A stretch of DNA of 64,000 nt from positions 124,001 to 188,000 of the forward strand of contig JAUDYN010000014.1 of the NCBI GenBank assembly GCA_030407005.1, read 5' to 3'. Source of the DNA: Desarmillaria ectypa (Eukaryota; Basidiomycota; Agaricomycetes; Agaricales; Physalacriaceae). The notes beneath the pieces were generated by a model. It was not told the origin of the DNA and searched no databases. It saw only the letters and a list, made by a program, of their open reading frames with translations. Of this stretch, positions 35,445 through 49,261 are shown one piece after another; position 1 is the first letter of the stretch; each line of letters starts with the position of its first letter. A program made the translations under genes and the position numbers.

Positions 35445-38400
35445 ATGTCGATGATGAATCGCCAGTCCACCATCCACCAACGCCTGGAGGCGGTGACAGA
35501 CCTCTCCAAGCTGTCGCCCATCTCTGACGACATTATCGTTGCATGCCTTAGAGAACGGTTCATGAACGACAATGTCTACACGGCCGTCGGTACCTCTGCA
35601 CTTGTCACCCTCAACCCCCACAAATATATCCCATCCAACTCCGACTCTGTCATGCAAAAATATGCAGCAGAGTACCGCGATACCTCTCAAAATCAAGAGC
35701 CGATGCCTCCTCATATCTTTCAGATGGCGAACAACGCGTACTATCATATGCGACGGACGACACAGGATCAGTGCATGCTGTTCAGGTGCGTTGCTGCATG
35801 TCTATCTTTTTCCCATTCTCACGGGGGCATAGTGGCGAGACGGCGAGCGGAAAATCAGAAAATCGACGATTGGCTATCAAGAGCATTCTAGAGCTCAGCG
35901 TGAGCAACCCAGGGAAGAAGGGCTCCAAGCTTGGTAGTCAGGTCCCAGCATCAGAGTTCGTGCTTGAGACTTTTGGCAATGCTCGCACCCTCTTCAATCC
36001 GAATGCCTCTCGCTTCGGAAAATATACAGAACTGCAGTTCAGTGACCGGGGCCGTATTTGCGGTATCAAGACTCTCGACTACTACCTGGAGAGGAATCGG
36101 GTTGCCGGTGCACCGTCGGGCGAGCGCAACTTTCATATTTTCTACTATCTCGTCGCCGGCGCCTCTGAAGAGGAACGTCAGCATCTTCATATCCTAGACA
36201 AGACTACCTATCGCTACCTCGGCCAAAGGACAGCAGCCGCCAGACCCAACGCCAGCGCTAGGGATAACGATGCCGTCAGATTTGACCAGCTCAAGGTGGC
36301 ACTCAAGACAATCGGATTCTCAAAGCGCCATGTCGCCCAGACCTGTCAGCTCATTGCCGCCATTCTTCACCTCGGTAACCTCGAATTCACTATCGACAGG
36401 CATCGCAACGAGGATGCAGCAGTTGTCCGGAACATGGATGTCCTCGCAATTGTAGCCGATTTCTTGGGCGTGCAGGCCTCCGACTTGGAGGCTGCATTGT
36501 CGTACAAGACAAAGCTATTGAAGAAGGAGCTTTGTACTGTCTTCCTTGACCCCGATGGCGCATCTGACAACCGGGATGACCTCGCTAAAACTCTTTACTC
36601 CCTGCTCTTCGCCTGGTTGAATGAGCATATCAACCAGCGCCTCTGCAAAGATGATTTCTCTACCTTCATCGGTCTTTTCGACCTTCCTGGTCCTCAGAAC
36701 ATGACCAGTCGCCCCAACTCCCTCGATCAGTTCTGCATCAACTTCGCCAACGAGCGCTTGCACCACTGGATGCAGAAGCGTTTGTTCGAGAGCCACGTCG
36801 ACGAGTACGCTACCGAGGGAATCTCCCGCTTTATTCCCCAGGTCCCTTATTTCGACAATTCCGAGTGTGTGCGTGTCCTACAGAACCGACCGGGCGGTCT
36901 TATCCATATAATGGATGACCAAGCTCGACGCACGCCGAAGAAAACCAACCACACCATGGTGGAGTCTTTCCAGAAACGCTGGGGTAACCACTCGTCGTTC
37001 AAGACTGGTGGAGCAGACCGGTCCGGGTTCCCAACTTTCACCGTGAACCACTACAATGGTCCAGTCGCCTACTCGTCAGAAGGCTTCCTCGAGCGGAACT
37101 TGGATGCGGTCAATCCCGATTTCGTGTCACTGCTCCGAGGAACCGCCGATGTAGTAGAGAGGTCAGGGTCTATCAATCCCTTCGTGAAGGGCTTGTTTTC
37201 GACCAAAGCTATCGCGACACAAGCCCATCCTAGGAACGAGGATACCATTGTCTCAGCGCAGCAGGTTGTTAAGCCCATGCGAGCGCCATCGACGCGTCGC
37301 AAGAGCGCTGTCCGAAGGATGCCGACTGTCAGGGAGTCGTTGGCTGATGTAGAGGAGACCGTGCGGGATGAGGAGGAGGCCCTCGTACCATCCAGCGGGA
37401 ACCCTTGTATCGCTGGGGAGTTTAAATCGGCGCTCGATACGCTGTTCGACACCCTCGACGACACACAACCGTGGTATGTTTTCTGCATCAATCCTAATGA
37501 CTCGCAACTGCCCAACCAGCTCGAGGGGCGGAGTGTCAAGGGCCAGGTCCGGAGTATCGGTCTGACCGAGGTTGCGCGGAGAAATGTCAATGTCTTTGAG
37601 GTTGGTATGTCGCCGGAAGAGTTCTGCGAGAGGTACAAAGAGGGCTTGGAGAGCGCAAGCGTCGAGGAAGGCGATCCTAATGACCGGGTGGAGAGCGCTG
37701 CCATGGCCTTTGGCTTAGGAGAAGCCGATGTCGTTCTCGGACAACACAAGGTACGCTTTTACTTACCACTGTCGATGCAATAGTCGTTGACTAGTGTTCA
37801 CAATCTCTAGGTGTTTTTGTCACAGTCAGCATTCCACAAGTTCGAAGATCAACTTCGTACTCGAGATGTCGATGAGCAGAAGCGTAACCGTCTTCGGGAT
37901 GCTGAGGCTGAAGCTGGGCTCAACCCCAGATCCCTTGCCGATCCTTATGGCCCTTATCCTCAGTCACCCGATCCTGAAGGGCCCTACCAATCGGGATACG
38001 GTGATGCATTCAATGCATCTAGCCAACAGCTCCCACTCGTTGCCAATGCCTCTCCCTTCCAACGCGCCGATGCCTACGATGACGAATTTGATGAGAACCG
38101 CTCAGTTCGTAGCGACGATTTCGACGCTCGTAGCAGGTTTACGAGCCAGCCGGCGGACTCTGTATCAAACCTTGGCTCAGAGTCGTATGCTCCCTCTCGA
38201 AACATGTTCCAGAATGCTGACAAGAACGCCCTCATGGACAAGGATGCCCTCCCTGGTGAGATCCAGGAGGGTGAGACCACGGAGATCTTGAAGGAGAGCT
38301 CTGCTCGTCGACGTTGGGTTGCCATTTGCTGGATGCTCACATTCTGGATGCCAAACTTTTTGTTGAGATATCTCGGTCGAATGAAGCGTATGGATATCCG

Positions 38401-41400
38401 GCAAGCATGGCGAGAGAAGCTGGCGCTCAACATGTTGATCTGGTTCATTTGTGGTTGCACGGTTTTCGTCATCGTTTTCCTTGGAAACTTGATCTGTCCG
38501 ACAGAGCATGTCTACAACTCGGCGGAGCTGGCGTCATATAACAAGAATGCCGATCTGGTGTATACTTCGATTCGAGGAGAGGTGTTTGACCTTTCTGTCG
38601 TCGTGGCTACGCATCTGCGAGTCGTCAGCGTCGTTCCGAGCAAGCAGATTCTCAACTATGGTGGAACATCGTCTGATGCTATCTTTCCGGTTCAGGTACG
38701 TGGTTACTGCTGTTTTCTTAATAACAATTGTCGTAATAACGAGACGGTCTTAGGTCAGCGCCTTGTGCAGCGGTATAAACGGATACGTCAGCCCCTATGT
38801 CACCTTGGACTCGGCGAACAACACCGATGAAAATTCGGTGTACCATGATTTCCGGGTGTTCTCCAATGACTCCCGGCCCGATTGGTACTTTGAGAACATG
38901 ATCCAGATGCGCTATACTGCTCGCGTCGGTTTCGTGGGCTACACACCCAAGGAAATCAGCAACATGGCTAAAATTGGAAGCTCAGTCGCCATTTACAACG
39001 GCATGGTGTACGACCTATCGAATTACATCAATTATCCTCCTGCTGTCAGAGCGCCCTCAGGTTTTCAAGCGCCGGCAGATACTGACACGAATTTCATGCA
39101 CAGTAGCATTTTGGACGTGTTCAAGTTCAATGCTGGCGGTGATGTGACGAAGAAGATCGACAGCCTGAACGTTGACAATGCCATCTTGGAGCGTCAGAAG
39201 GTCTGCCTGCGAAATCTGTTCCTCATAGGCAAGGTCGACAACCGAGATTCAGCACAATGCCAGTTCGCGACTTACCTGCTCCTCGCCATCTCCGTCGTCA
39301 TGATTTCCGTTATAGGGTTCAAGTTCCTGGCCTCTATCAACTTTGGTTCAGCTCGTGCACCGGAAGACCACGATAAATTCGTTATCTGTCAGGTACCTTG
39401 TTATACCGAAGGTGATGCTTCGCTCCGCAAGACCATCGATTCGCTCGCGCAGATGAAGTATGACGACAAGCGGAAGCTGTTGGTTGTCATTTGCGATGGT
39501 ATGATTGTCGGTTCCGGTAACGATCGTCCAACGCCCCGGATCGTGCTCGATATTCTTGGTGCGGATCCCAACCTTGACCCTGAGCCCTTGAGCTTCCAGT
39601 CGTTAGGCGAAGGTGCGAAGCAGCACAATATGGGTAAGGTGTACTCTGGTCTGTATGAGTGTTCGGGACATGTCGTGCCTTATCTGGTACTGGTAAAGAT
39701 TGGCAAGCCTACGGAACGATCAAGGCCGGGTAATCGTGGAAAGCGTGACTCCCAGTTGCTTCTCATGCACTTCTTGAATAAGGTAAAGACAATGTTATAT
39801 GTTTAATCCTTTAGTTCTTATTACGGCTTGTTAGGTACACTTCAACGCGCCCATGAACCCTATGGAGCTGGAGATGTATCATCAAATCAAGAACGTTATC
39901 GGTGTTAATCCGACATTCTACGAATATCTCTTCATGGTGGATGCCGATACAACTGTCGATCCTTTCTCGGCCAACAGGCTCATTTCTGCGTATGTCATTT
40001 TTACTTTAGTTCGAGATGGCCGTTCTGATGTTATATATTTTCTTTAGTATGATTCACGACAAGAAGGTGCTAGGCGTCTGTGGCGAAACAGAGTTGGCCA
40101 ATGCTAAACAATCCATCATCACCATGATGCAGGTCTGTAATAGTCGTCGCCACTTTTGCTCACCCCATTTCTAATTATGTTCCTAGGTCTACGAATATTT
40201 CCTTTCCCATCATATGGCGAAAGCGTTTGAAAGCCTGTTCGGTTCCGTCACTTGTTTGCCCGGTTGTTTCACCCTGTACCGCTTGCGCACACCGGATACA
40301 CACAAGCCTCTGCTGATTTCCAACCAGATGCTTGAGGATTATTCAGAAAATCGAGTAGATACTCTCCACATGAAGAACCTGTTGCATTTGGGAGAGGATC
40401 GTTATCTGACGACATTGCTTCTCAAGCACTTCCCGTTGTTCAAGACACAGTTTGTACGGGATGCACATGCATATACGGTGGCGCCGGATGATTACAAGGT
40501 GCTGTTATCTCAACGTCGGCGTTGGATTAACTCCACGGTTCACAATTTGGGCGAACTCGTCTTCTTGGATCAGCTTTGCGGTTTCTGTTGTTTCTCCATG
40601 CGGTTTATCGTCCTGATTGATTTGGTCTCCACACTGATTCAACCTGTTACGGTGGCTTACGTGAGTTCGTGATGCTTTCTTTATTTGTGCTTCAAGCTTA
40701 TTGCCTTGAAAAGATCGTCTATTTGATTGTTCTCGTCGCCGCCGAAGGCAAGTCAATACCGACGCTGTCATTGGTTATGATTGGCGCTGTCTATGGTCTT
40801 CAAGCGTTGGTATTCATACTACGACGGAAGTGGGACATGATCGGCTGGATGGTATTCTACCTCTTTGCTATCCCCATATTCTCATTCATGCTGCCATTGT
40901 ACTCGTTCTGGAAAATGGACGACTTCTCGTGGGGTGCCACTCGTGTTGTTATGGGTGAGTCTGGCAAGAAGATGATCGTGCACGTATGTATTGTCTATTT
41001 TAGACGTTAATATCCGGTTGACGTTCTGTTCTTTAGGATGAAGGCAAGTTTGATCCACGTTCTATCCCCCTCAAATCGTGGAACGACTACGTGAGTGCTG
41101 GGCGTTTCCAATACAATTAATGACTGACATGTTGTTCTAGGAAAACGAGCTATGGGACAAGGAATCCAATCACAGCATTGGTTCCTGGGTTCCTCCCTCG
41201 AAGTTCAAGAATGAAGGAGGCTATGCCGAGTCCCACACAGCTTCCTTGTATGGTCGCGAGACGTACTACGAGCCAGGACCCCGCACATATTCGCCGGCGC
41301 CATCGGTCGGGATGTATCCTCCGCCGGGATATCAGTCAGGGCGTAATACCCCACAGATGTACATGCCTCAGCCTCAATCAGGTCTGGCAAGCGACATGTT

Positions 41401-41656
41401 GTACCAGCCAGCACCATCGCGACCAGCCACAAACTACCTCGATATTCCCATCTCTGGGAGTCGCAGTCCTGATGCTTCTCCTGGTCCGACCGACACCGAG
41501 CTCGAAAACGTACTCCAAGATATTCTGCGCACTGCAGACCTGAACCTAGTGACGAAGAAAGATTTACGGAGACAGCTGGAGGATCACTTTGGTGTTGACC
41601 TAACTGCGAGGAAGTCGTCCATCAACGCGATGGTTGATCGGTTATTGAATTTCTGA
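35445..41656 (+). CDS. Chitin synthase with N-terminal myosin motor-like domain (class V/VII type)
   Basis: Nine introns (35786-35832, 37751-37810, 38696-38753, 39783-39834, 39990-40047, 40133-40186, 40661-40713, 40984-41036, 41091-41140) leave a 1908-residue protein. Residues 1 to ~770 are a myosin motor-like domain with the P-loop [18 protein letters not shown] and [10 protein letters not shown]. The switch II site is degenerate ([10 protein letters not shown] instead of the usual DIxGFE), as I remember for basidiomycete relatives. A Ser/Pro-rich linker and membrane helices follow ([29 protein letters not shown]). Then comes a cytochrome b5-like domain ([20 protein letters not shown]). The GT2 synthase domain has [27 protein letters not shown] and QRRRWINST, all intact. 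More membrane helices precede a DEK-C-type end ([20 protein letters not shown]). It makes cell-wall chitin at the plasma membrane. Confidence 0.97.
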
Positions 41657-41983
41657 TTCTGATGCACCTTGCTTTTCCTGTTTTCTGTTGTTGGACTTTG
41701 TTGGATCTTTATTACGACTCGTTTATGATTGTGTTTGCTTTGCCACTGTTCCTTCTTTAGTATAATCAAGGACCTCACGGTACACGGACTTTGCATTTCT
41801 TCCTCATACCTACCTAACCTATACGTATAACATTGCACTTGGCGTTTGGTCCCAGTTTTAGTTATAATTACCAAGACATTCATTGCTGTTCATCATTATA
41901 GGTCAAAATCGAGCTCTCTCTATCATGCAAAGCGTACTGTGACTAAGCTCCCGAGCTGAACGGTTTCTCATGTCAACACCCTC

Positions 41984-42550
41984 ATGGCCGTCGGGACTAT
42001 TCCTCAAGAGTTCATCGTTAAAATTATCTACAACGGCAGCGAAGATATTTCTACGTTACGAGCATGTACGTTTGTTTCTGACTTCTTCCTTTGATTCGCC
42101 GGCTGCTTTACTGTGAAGAAACCTTAATTTCGGAGCCTCCCAGAACTCTATCATCTTGGGGCTGTGTTCTGTGTCTGTGTCATGAAAAGTTTGGTGTCTT
42201 TAATGAGTCAACGGTGCTTGCCAGCTGTACTATTCAAAGATGCCACGCTCCCCCCTTCCATTCTGGTATTTGTCTTTGCAAACGTGCGCTATATTGCCTT
42301 CGGCAGGCCAATCGAATGAGGCGGCCGCTCGCGACGTTCGATGGGCCGGTAGTGTCGCTCAACTGTATGTTTTCCGTCCCAAATCTCACGCCACTGGACT
42401 CGAGCTTTATTTATATACATGGTCTTTTCCACAGTCTTACGTCTCTCCAACATCCCCTCGAAATAGACGCAACTATATTGAATTTATTCTCAATCTCCTC
42501 GATGTCTAGACCTTCGTATTTAGTGTCTGGATGCGGGATTTACCTTTGAT
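41984..42550 (+). pseudogene. F-box-like N-terminus, probably a gene fragment
   Basis: ATG 41984 opens AVGTIPQEFIVKIIYNGSED and ISTLRAC, which reads like the start of a basidiomycete F-box (IPxEFIxxII...LRAC). A GTACGT donor follows. Downstream I cannot find a continuous frame with the usual leucine-rich body; only scraps are open to about 42549. It may be a decayed relative of the F-box gene at 43004-44288. Confidence 0.45.
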
Positions 42551-43003
42551 GGAGGGCGCTGAAGGCGATCATAATTTGATTTCGTACAGGGTAGCGTAAC
42601 GACGGCGGTCTTTGCGGTTTCGTTTGGGACGAGGTAGATTCGTACCTTGGAGGGTGTGTGTGTGTTTTTGTCCATCCCTTTCATGGAGATTGCGGGTGTT
42701 TTTATTGTGGAGGTGCGAAGTGCCTGGCAGGCTGCGTCACCGAGGCCGCTGCTGAGAAGTTTGGCGAATCCTTGAGGTCGAACGACGGTCAGTCCATCAA
42801 GACAGACTTGAGCTAATTATTGAGTGCGAACGTGCTACAGAAAATGGGAGTTGACACTTGAGAGGATTACTATATTATCACGGAGCTAAGTATTATATGA
42901 CGACGAACCCTGATAAGCAAAAGAAGATGTAGTAAAAACATACGAATCGCCTGGACTCTAAAAGAAAAATACTAGAAATTACGAGAATTGTATAGATATC
43001 TAT
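42551..43003. other. Intergenic
   Basis: No gene is recognised. A short (GT)n run lies near 42653-42666. Confidence 0.35.
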
Positions 43004-44288
43004 TCAGTACGTAGCAGAGGAAAATACCTGTAACATATGGTTTTTCATATCCTTGGACCCCTTCATCGCAACCGTGACGCGCACTCTGCGATGATGGAGG
43101 TGCGCAAAATGGCTCTCGATCTTCGCTCGGGCATTATTGACATCCATGGAGGCCAGCAAGCCCTCATGAAGGAACGCGTACACCGAAAGCGCGCGAATCC
43201 GCGTCAACGACAATATAGCCGCCAACTTTGACCAAACCGAATCATACACATCAGTCTCGTGCCCGAGCCTCACGCGCAAGTTTACGTTCTCCAGTACGCT
43301 CCCTGCCTGGCGGAGGTGCTCGATCCACGTTCCCATCTGTCCAAAGTTGGTCGTACCGTACTCGAGGATAAACGGGGTAATGTCAAGTTGTCGTAATCGT
43401 GGCAGGTTTAGGTACTGTGAGAGATCGGGGATGTCGTCAACTGTAATGGGCAGGGCGCCCTGGGTTTCAGATACCCGGGAAGATGTAATTTAGAGGCGGA
43501 CAGGTGAACTCACTGAAGCTTCCGAACATGAGATGGAGGTGTTCGAGGGTTTCTGCGCCTTGGCTGATGATTTGCTGGGCAGAGTCGCGGTCCCCGCCGC
43601 TGTGGAGACATAGCGCGAGTCGACGGACGCGTGATAGAGTCATGATATTCCCCCTGAGGACTAGACTTTCGTATATAGATGGAAAACGCTGAGAGACGGA
43701 AAGGCTCTCGAGCTGTAGCGGGTACGAGACAGGAGGACAATACCGCTCCAGCTCCACGAAAAAAGACTGGCGCACTTCCACGTTTAGTAACGTGAGATGT
43801 CGAAGAGTGGGGAAAGACCTGATGAACGCGATAACATCGCAGAAAGCGTGAAAAGTGACACACTGGAGGGCGAGGGAGGTAAATGGATAATTCGTAAAGG
43901 CGTACATGCAATCTGAGGGGGTAATGGGGAACGACCAGCCTTGGATGGTGAGATGGCGCAAGTTGGAGAGGTAAGATGTGATGATCTCGACGAGCGCCGC
44001 GTTTGTTTCCATTCTACAAGGATCGCGCTGCGAAGGCGTGAGTAGGAGAGCCACGATAACCGGGGGCACAGGAACGGCATTCATTGACGACGAACGACAC
44101 ATGTCGAGAAACTTCTCGCAATCCCGACATGACCCAAGTTCGACACTGCGAAACATGTACCCACGCGTACGGGGCACAAAAGCTCGCGAGACGAGGGAAC
44201 ACGATTTCAGATCCGCTATAGTTGCAGATTTGGACGAGCGCAGCTCATCGATGATTTCATCAATGATTTCCTGTGGGAGTTCAGGCAT
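43004..44288 (-). CDS. F-box protein with leucine-rich-repeat-like body
   Basis: Two exons separated by one very short intron (43441-43474, 34 nt) encode 416 residues from ATG 44288. The N-terminus MPELPQEIIDEIIDELRSSK, followed by LKSCSLVSRAFVPRTR, is a typical Agaricomycete F-box. The rest has LRHLTIQGWSF, FPTLRHLTLLNVEVR and LSRVRRLALCLHSGG, suggesting irregular leucine-rich repeats. Such proteins are probable substrate receptors of SCF ubiquitin ligases and are greatly expanded in Agaricomycetes; the target is unknown. Without the short intron the first exon would end at a stop two codons later. With it, the LRR pattern continues (IPDLSQYLNLPRLRQLDI). Confidence 0.85.
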
Positions 44289-47229
44289 TTTGGAGCTGTT
44301 TGGGGGGAAAAAAAGTAAATTAGTACTTTATGTTTTTTTAAAAAAACAAGGTGAAAATGGGGGGAATACCTTTGAATGAAGGAGCTTGGACAGAGCTCTT
44401 TAATGAATGAGCAACCGTTGTGAAAAACGGTGTGCTGGTGGTGGACCTAGTGGTGGACCTGCACGCCGCACAAGGTCCCCTTTGAAGAAGCCATGTGCCC
44501 GCAGCCCTGGCACGGACTTCCAGACCAGTGTAGGCACACGCCGCATTGATAGAGGTCGACAGAAGAATTCGGAAGAATTTGTTATTATCATTCCGATTTA
44601 CGTAAAATGACGTCGTGGCAATCTTTCAATAGTTCGCACAAGGCTTAAAATCCGCCTCGAATACCATAAGCACCCACATTTATCATGGACTCTGTACTTG
44701 CAAAGCAGAGAACAGAAATAGTGTGCTATCCTAGAATCGCTTGCCCTTTGCGTGGCGCAAGTCGAGAACAAAGGGCTGTGGCGCTAAAGAGGCTTCTGAG
44801 CTCGCTTTCCTATCGATAGAATGACGAATAATCAACGGTACAGCAGAATTTATTCATGGGGATCCAGTCGTAAAAAAAGGATGCAGAGCGTATGGCCCGA
44901 CTTGCGGTTCATCCACCAAATAGAAGATGATCGTCCAGTAGAAAAAGAGGGTCCTCTCGTCTTGCCCTCAAGTTCACGTGACCGGAGACGCGCTCTAAGC
45001 GCGATCCGAAGCACGACTGTCGGCCTTTCCCTTCCTCAGACCCTTCGTAAACCATGCCGTCAACCTGCACAATTAAATTTTTTTTCTTCATTTCTCACGT
45101 AGAACGGTATAGATCTCGGAGGAATGTTTCCTGGTGACGTTTTGATTTTTTATTTCTAATCGAAGGCTAGCAAGAAAGAGAGAGATACGTTATTAGAGAA
45201 ATTCATTGCATTTTGAGGGGCGCCTGAAAAGAAGTGTGGCGTTACTTCCTGTCTGTTAATGGACATGAACATCGGGTGTAATCTCCGAGACGACGTGCTG
45301 ATGTCATGCCCAGCCCAAAATTCAAGCCATTGCATTTCGACGATGACCAATCCTTCTCGGGTTAACCGCTCCATGGTTCCTATCCTCGACATTTCATTAC
45401 CTTGGTTTATCCGAACCTTACAGACTATTCCCTCCTCAGTTCAGTTTTGCCGCCGGCCTTGGCAGAAAAAATCTATGCGAGTTCCCGATCAATACCGTCG
45501 ACAAGATCATGATCGATCGCCAAGGGGATAGATAGCAATAGCGTCCGTGAATCGCCACCGTCCCGGTTCGATAAATTACCCTGTCAGATCCCTTTCTTGG
45601 AGGGAGACGCAGTACTTGGCACTCTTACATACTTACATACAGTTAGTGAACCCTTCCCTAGAACAATACATACTCCACTCCGAGACCTGGCTGTGTCGCC
45701 CCTCAATTTGATCCGGGCAAGAATCTGAGCTCGGACCCCGTACTCAAAGGCAGGGAAAAGAGATGGCGCGCCCTCGGTTGGATCTCATCGGTGTGAACAA
45801 CACGTGCTAGAGCACCTAAATGCTGCGCCGCGAATTGATTGTCGAAGGAATGAAAAAAAAAACGCCGCCGCCGACATTTTTATAAAGAGATCCGTGCGCC
45901 TCGTCATCTGGGAGGCAACAAACGGTGCATTGTCGGCAAGATAAGTTTCGGTTCCAAGGCTTGTAAAATAAATGTCTAGAGATCCACGCAACGAATCTCC
46001 GTGACCTTGCCGAGAATGCTTTTCCAATAGGAATGGACCCTGCAGCTTGCAACTTGCAGCAAGGTGCGTACGCAATGGACTAGGTGGCTCGACTCGAAGA
46101 ACCAGAACCAAGAAGCCTGAGGATGAACGGCAGGCCCCAGGGCGCGAAGTCTTCTCCGTAGGAAGGGGGAAAAAAGCAGGTTGTGGTTCCTAGTACCTCG
46201 AGGGGATGGTGGTGGTGGTGGTGGTGTCAAAGTCAGTCAGCGAGCCCCATCATCACGAGTCGTAGAAAGATAGACAGGGTTGGAATTAATGCAAGTCAGG
46301 GCAACAGTTGTGAAAGGAGACTATAGGATATCACGGGGGCTCTCTCGCTAGTCGGTCCGTCCGTCCTATATACTATCATCGTAGAACAGGTACGAGGAAC
46401 GCTAGGCACCTTCAAATTAAAGCCCACTGCGCCGGAGATACATAGTCGTCCCTTTCGTGATCCACAAGTTCTGATTCCAAGATCGATGGCTACGTTATTA
46501 TTGAGGGAGGGGGTGGAAAGTATATCAGTAAAAAAGAAGGGACAACGCAGAACGCACCGAGTCCCATATCAGAAAAACGAGTCCTCGACTGCAGCACGCG
46601 GTCCGGTGAGAGGGAAAACAAAGAACCCATGGGAACGTTTTCCGTTTATGGCCGTCTCTCTAGCGGTGAGAAGTGATGCCGCTTACGATTAGATTATCTC
46701 GCTCCATTACCCGCAGGCAACTTTGAGCGCATGTGCCCGTCCTAAAACCAATTAATTGCGTGCTACGACTCCACACATCTGCATCATTAGTCAAGAGGGC
46801 CTAGTGAAGAGATCACACTAGTAGGTAAAGAGGATAAATGTAAATGTTATCGGTGCTGTAAAAACGATTGATTAGATCGATTAGTGGAGATGTAAGTGTC
46901 GAGGGGTATCACAAGGGTTCCTTGCCGCAGCACAACGAAAGACGGGTGAGGAACCTGAGGGATGGAACCAATAGCAGCGTACAGACGGTGTAACGCCATG
47001 AGTGAGCAAGTCAACAAGCGGCGAGTGTAAAAAGGGAGGGAAGGCGTGGGAACTACATCCACGAAAGGGAATGGTATTGCCTTTTTTGTTTTATTGACTT
47101 GTGGCAGATTCACGGTCCGAGTCCGATGTCTGCCCCTCTCGCCATCCTTACTCTCAATGTGCTGCTGCACAACGTTATCATCAGAGCATTGATTGTACAT
47201 GTCTTTATTCATGTCATCCATGAACTACC
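44289..47229. other. Long region without a recognisable gene
   Basis: I read both strands and found only short, overlapping frames with no domain and no convincing exon chain. A (GGT)n microsatellite lies at about 46205-46228 and homopolymer A/T runs near 44330-44345. Composition is like the gene island, with ordinary CpG content, so this is not one of the decayed elements. Confidence 0.5.
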
Positions 47230-47879
47230 TTGAGTCTTCTCATCACCTCTGACTCTCACAGCTACAAACTGTCACTGTACACATGTGGGACTATCACTTT
47301 GATATTGATGACACCATCAACTGACTGGTGGATAGTGCAATGAGATTGAGCATATCACCTTTCATGTCAGGCTTGGTGCTAGTATAGGTGATAATACCAT
47401 GTGGCTCTCCACTGAAAGAGCAGGATGCTAACTCTAGATATTACCTTGCCAACTCATTTCATTTTACCCTTGGCCCCACCCTTGTCTGACATTTGACTTT
47501 GTGGTTTCATCTCACATGTCCCATTCATGTAGAATGAATTAGAATGTTCAAGCCTGAAGATTCTCTTGGTTGACTGGCATTTTATCATTTTGTTGATAAT
47601 GCAGGCAAAGATGGAGGGAGTTAGGTGCTGTAATTATTGTGTTTTGCAAGACCACATGCAGTCTGACTGTATGCTACAAGGATATCTGAGACACTCTTAA
47701 TCTAGCTTAGGATTTGCTGCTCTATGCACACTCAGAGGGAGGACATAGAACAATGAAGGATTCTTTCAAGCTATGTGAATCAAATACAGCCTGAGTATCT
47801 GTATAAAGTGATCACTAAAATCTATTGACTCTCACAAGCTCATCAGTTCCTCACTCATGTTCTGCAAATGTCCCAATTT
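47230..47879. other. CpG-poor repeat-like sequence left of element D
   Basis: An abrupt change to CpG-poor composition marks the left border of the retrotransposon nest. No domain is recognisable. Confidence 0.4.
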
Positions 47880-48321
47880 TGTTATGATTTTTCCACTTAT
47901 CTTATCTTACTGCCAGCACCTGTCTTATCTTATCATCAGTACCTCCAGTTATCACTATCCCCCATGGCTATCACTGTTGCCTTGCCTACATTGGTCTACT
48001 TCAGCAATTGTGCTGCAACTTGTGATGGTCACTCACCTAATAAATCTTTCTTATTGTTTCATGCATGGACTACATGACTACCATATCTATATTCAGACTC
48101 CTAGTTTTAGTATATAAGTAGGTTAGCTCTTGCTGTATAATCCCAGCTTCAAGCTAAAGTTTATTCATACCAATCCTTTACTCCTAGAACTTGGCTAAGA
48201 CTTAGCTTTTCTTCATCAGATCTGAAGACCATAGCCACATTATTCTGGGTGACTGTCTGAACATGAGACAGTCTGGGGAAATAGCACATGTCTGCAGATC
48301 ATATGAAGCTCAGGTCTAACA
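47880..48321 (+). repeat. 5' LTR of gypsy element D
   Basis: The 442-bp sequence starts TGTTATGATTTTTCC and ends GTCTAACA, with a TATATAAG box at about 48111-48118. The same family is present as a solo LTR at 10522-10956. It is followed by its own primer site and leader, so this is the 5' LTR of an element whose remainder was split by elements B and C. Confidence 0.88.
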
Positions 48322-48836
48322 ATTAGCTTGAAGCTTTTCCATGGTTTCTTCACTGCCAACCATGAAGATACCATATGAATGACCCTGAACTTGAACAACA
48401 AACAAATGATCACCATTAGCACCACCATCAGGGGTGCTATTCTAATCTTCTTCTTTACCACTCTTATCTTCCTTATATGGGAAGAACAAATCAAAAACTA
48501 CCTATACCATATATGTATCCTTCATCCCCAACTACCACCCTCCTTTCCTCTCCATTATGTCCTCCCCACCACCATCTGAAGGATGGATATAACAGGTTTG
48601 GCATCCTCTCTGGAAGAAAACCTCACAACCTGCTGCATCTCCTTCTCCTACCAATCCTCTGATGAATCTCCACTGCATTGGTATGCTGCACCACATATAT
48701 GTGTGCACCAAATTTTGGCTTCTGCTAAGCCACAGGACTAAGAGCAACCCTCTGCTCAGTTAACAGGAATGCAGGACTAGGATCCACTAGAAATAAAGGA
48801 AATGAAGGTCAGAGAACAATGGACTGCCATCTGCAC
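48322..48836 (+). mobile_element. Element D leader with membrane-segment peptide, cut off by element B
   Basis: A 66-codon frame from 48379 contains a membrane-spanning segment (TTIRGAILIFFFTTLIFLIW, then EEQI) matching the corresponding segments in elements A, B and C. The leader continues to 48836. There the target TGCAC marks insertion of element B; it resumes for only 12 bp (58832-58843) beyond B before element C begins. Confidence 0.8.
48323..48335 (+). promoter_or_regulatory. Self-complementary primer-binding site of element D
   Basis: TTAGCTTGAAGCT, one base after the LTR, is the exact complement of AGCTTCAAGCTAA in the LTR (48145-48157). The LTR match lies about 30 nt downstream of the TATA box. 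Confidence 0.78.
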
Positions 48837-49261
48837 TGTTATGATTTTTCTATTTTATCTTATCTTATCTGAGTCATAACCATGACTCAGCCATCTAATC
48901 TATTCAAGAATCCGACTCATATCCAGCTATTCGCCAGTTACAACCCTTGTTCTCACCGTCTGTCACCCCAGACACTCTCTATTGGTTCTATGATCCTCCC
49001 GGATCATCCTACTTCAACACCATTTGTGCATGGACTGTAGTGTTTCATCTAATTATAACGCTGTAGAAATACTATATAAACAGAGTAAACTAGACAGTTA
49101 TACTCTATCTCTTGTTTAAATTACAACCCTATACTTCTTGTTTGCACAACACAGAAGACTATCAGCTTCTATCTCTCAACTTGGGTGATTGTTCAAACAC
49201 ATAATGGCCCAGAGAGATCAGCTGACTGTCTCAAGTCACATGCCCAAGTTGGTACCTAACA
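48837..49261 (+). repeat. 5' LTR of element B
   Basis: It contains a TATATAAA box at 49073-49080 and, about 30 nt further on, TATCTCTTGTTTAA (49106-49119), the presumed RNA start and self-primer. Confidence 0.95.

Noticed and set aside
37069..37749. A 226-codon open frame on the minus strand
   Set aside because: It lies wholly antisense to the motor domain of the chitin synthase, is low in complexity (Ser/Leu/Arg-rich) and has no motif. It is a shadow of the real gene.
46205..46228. (GGT)n tract as a functional element
   Set aside because: It is a plain microsatellite with no conserved context.
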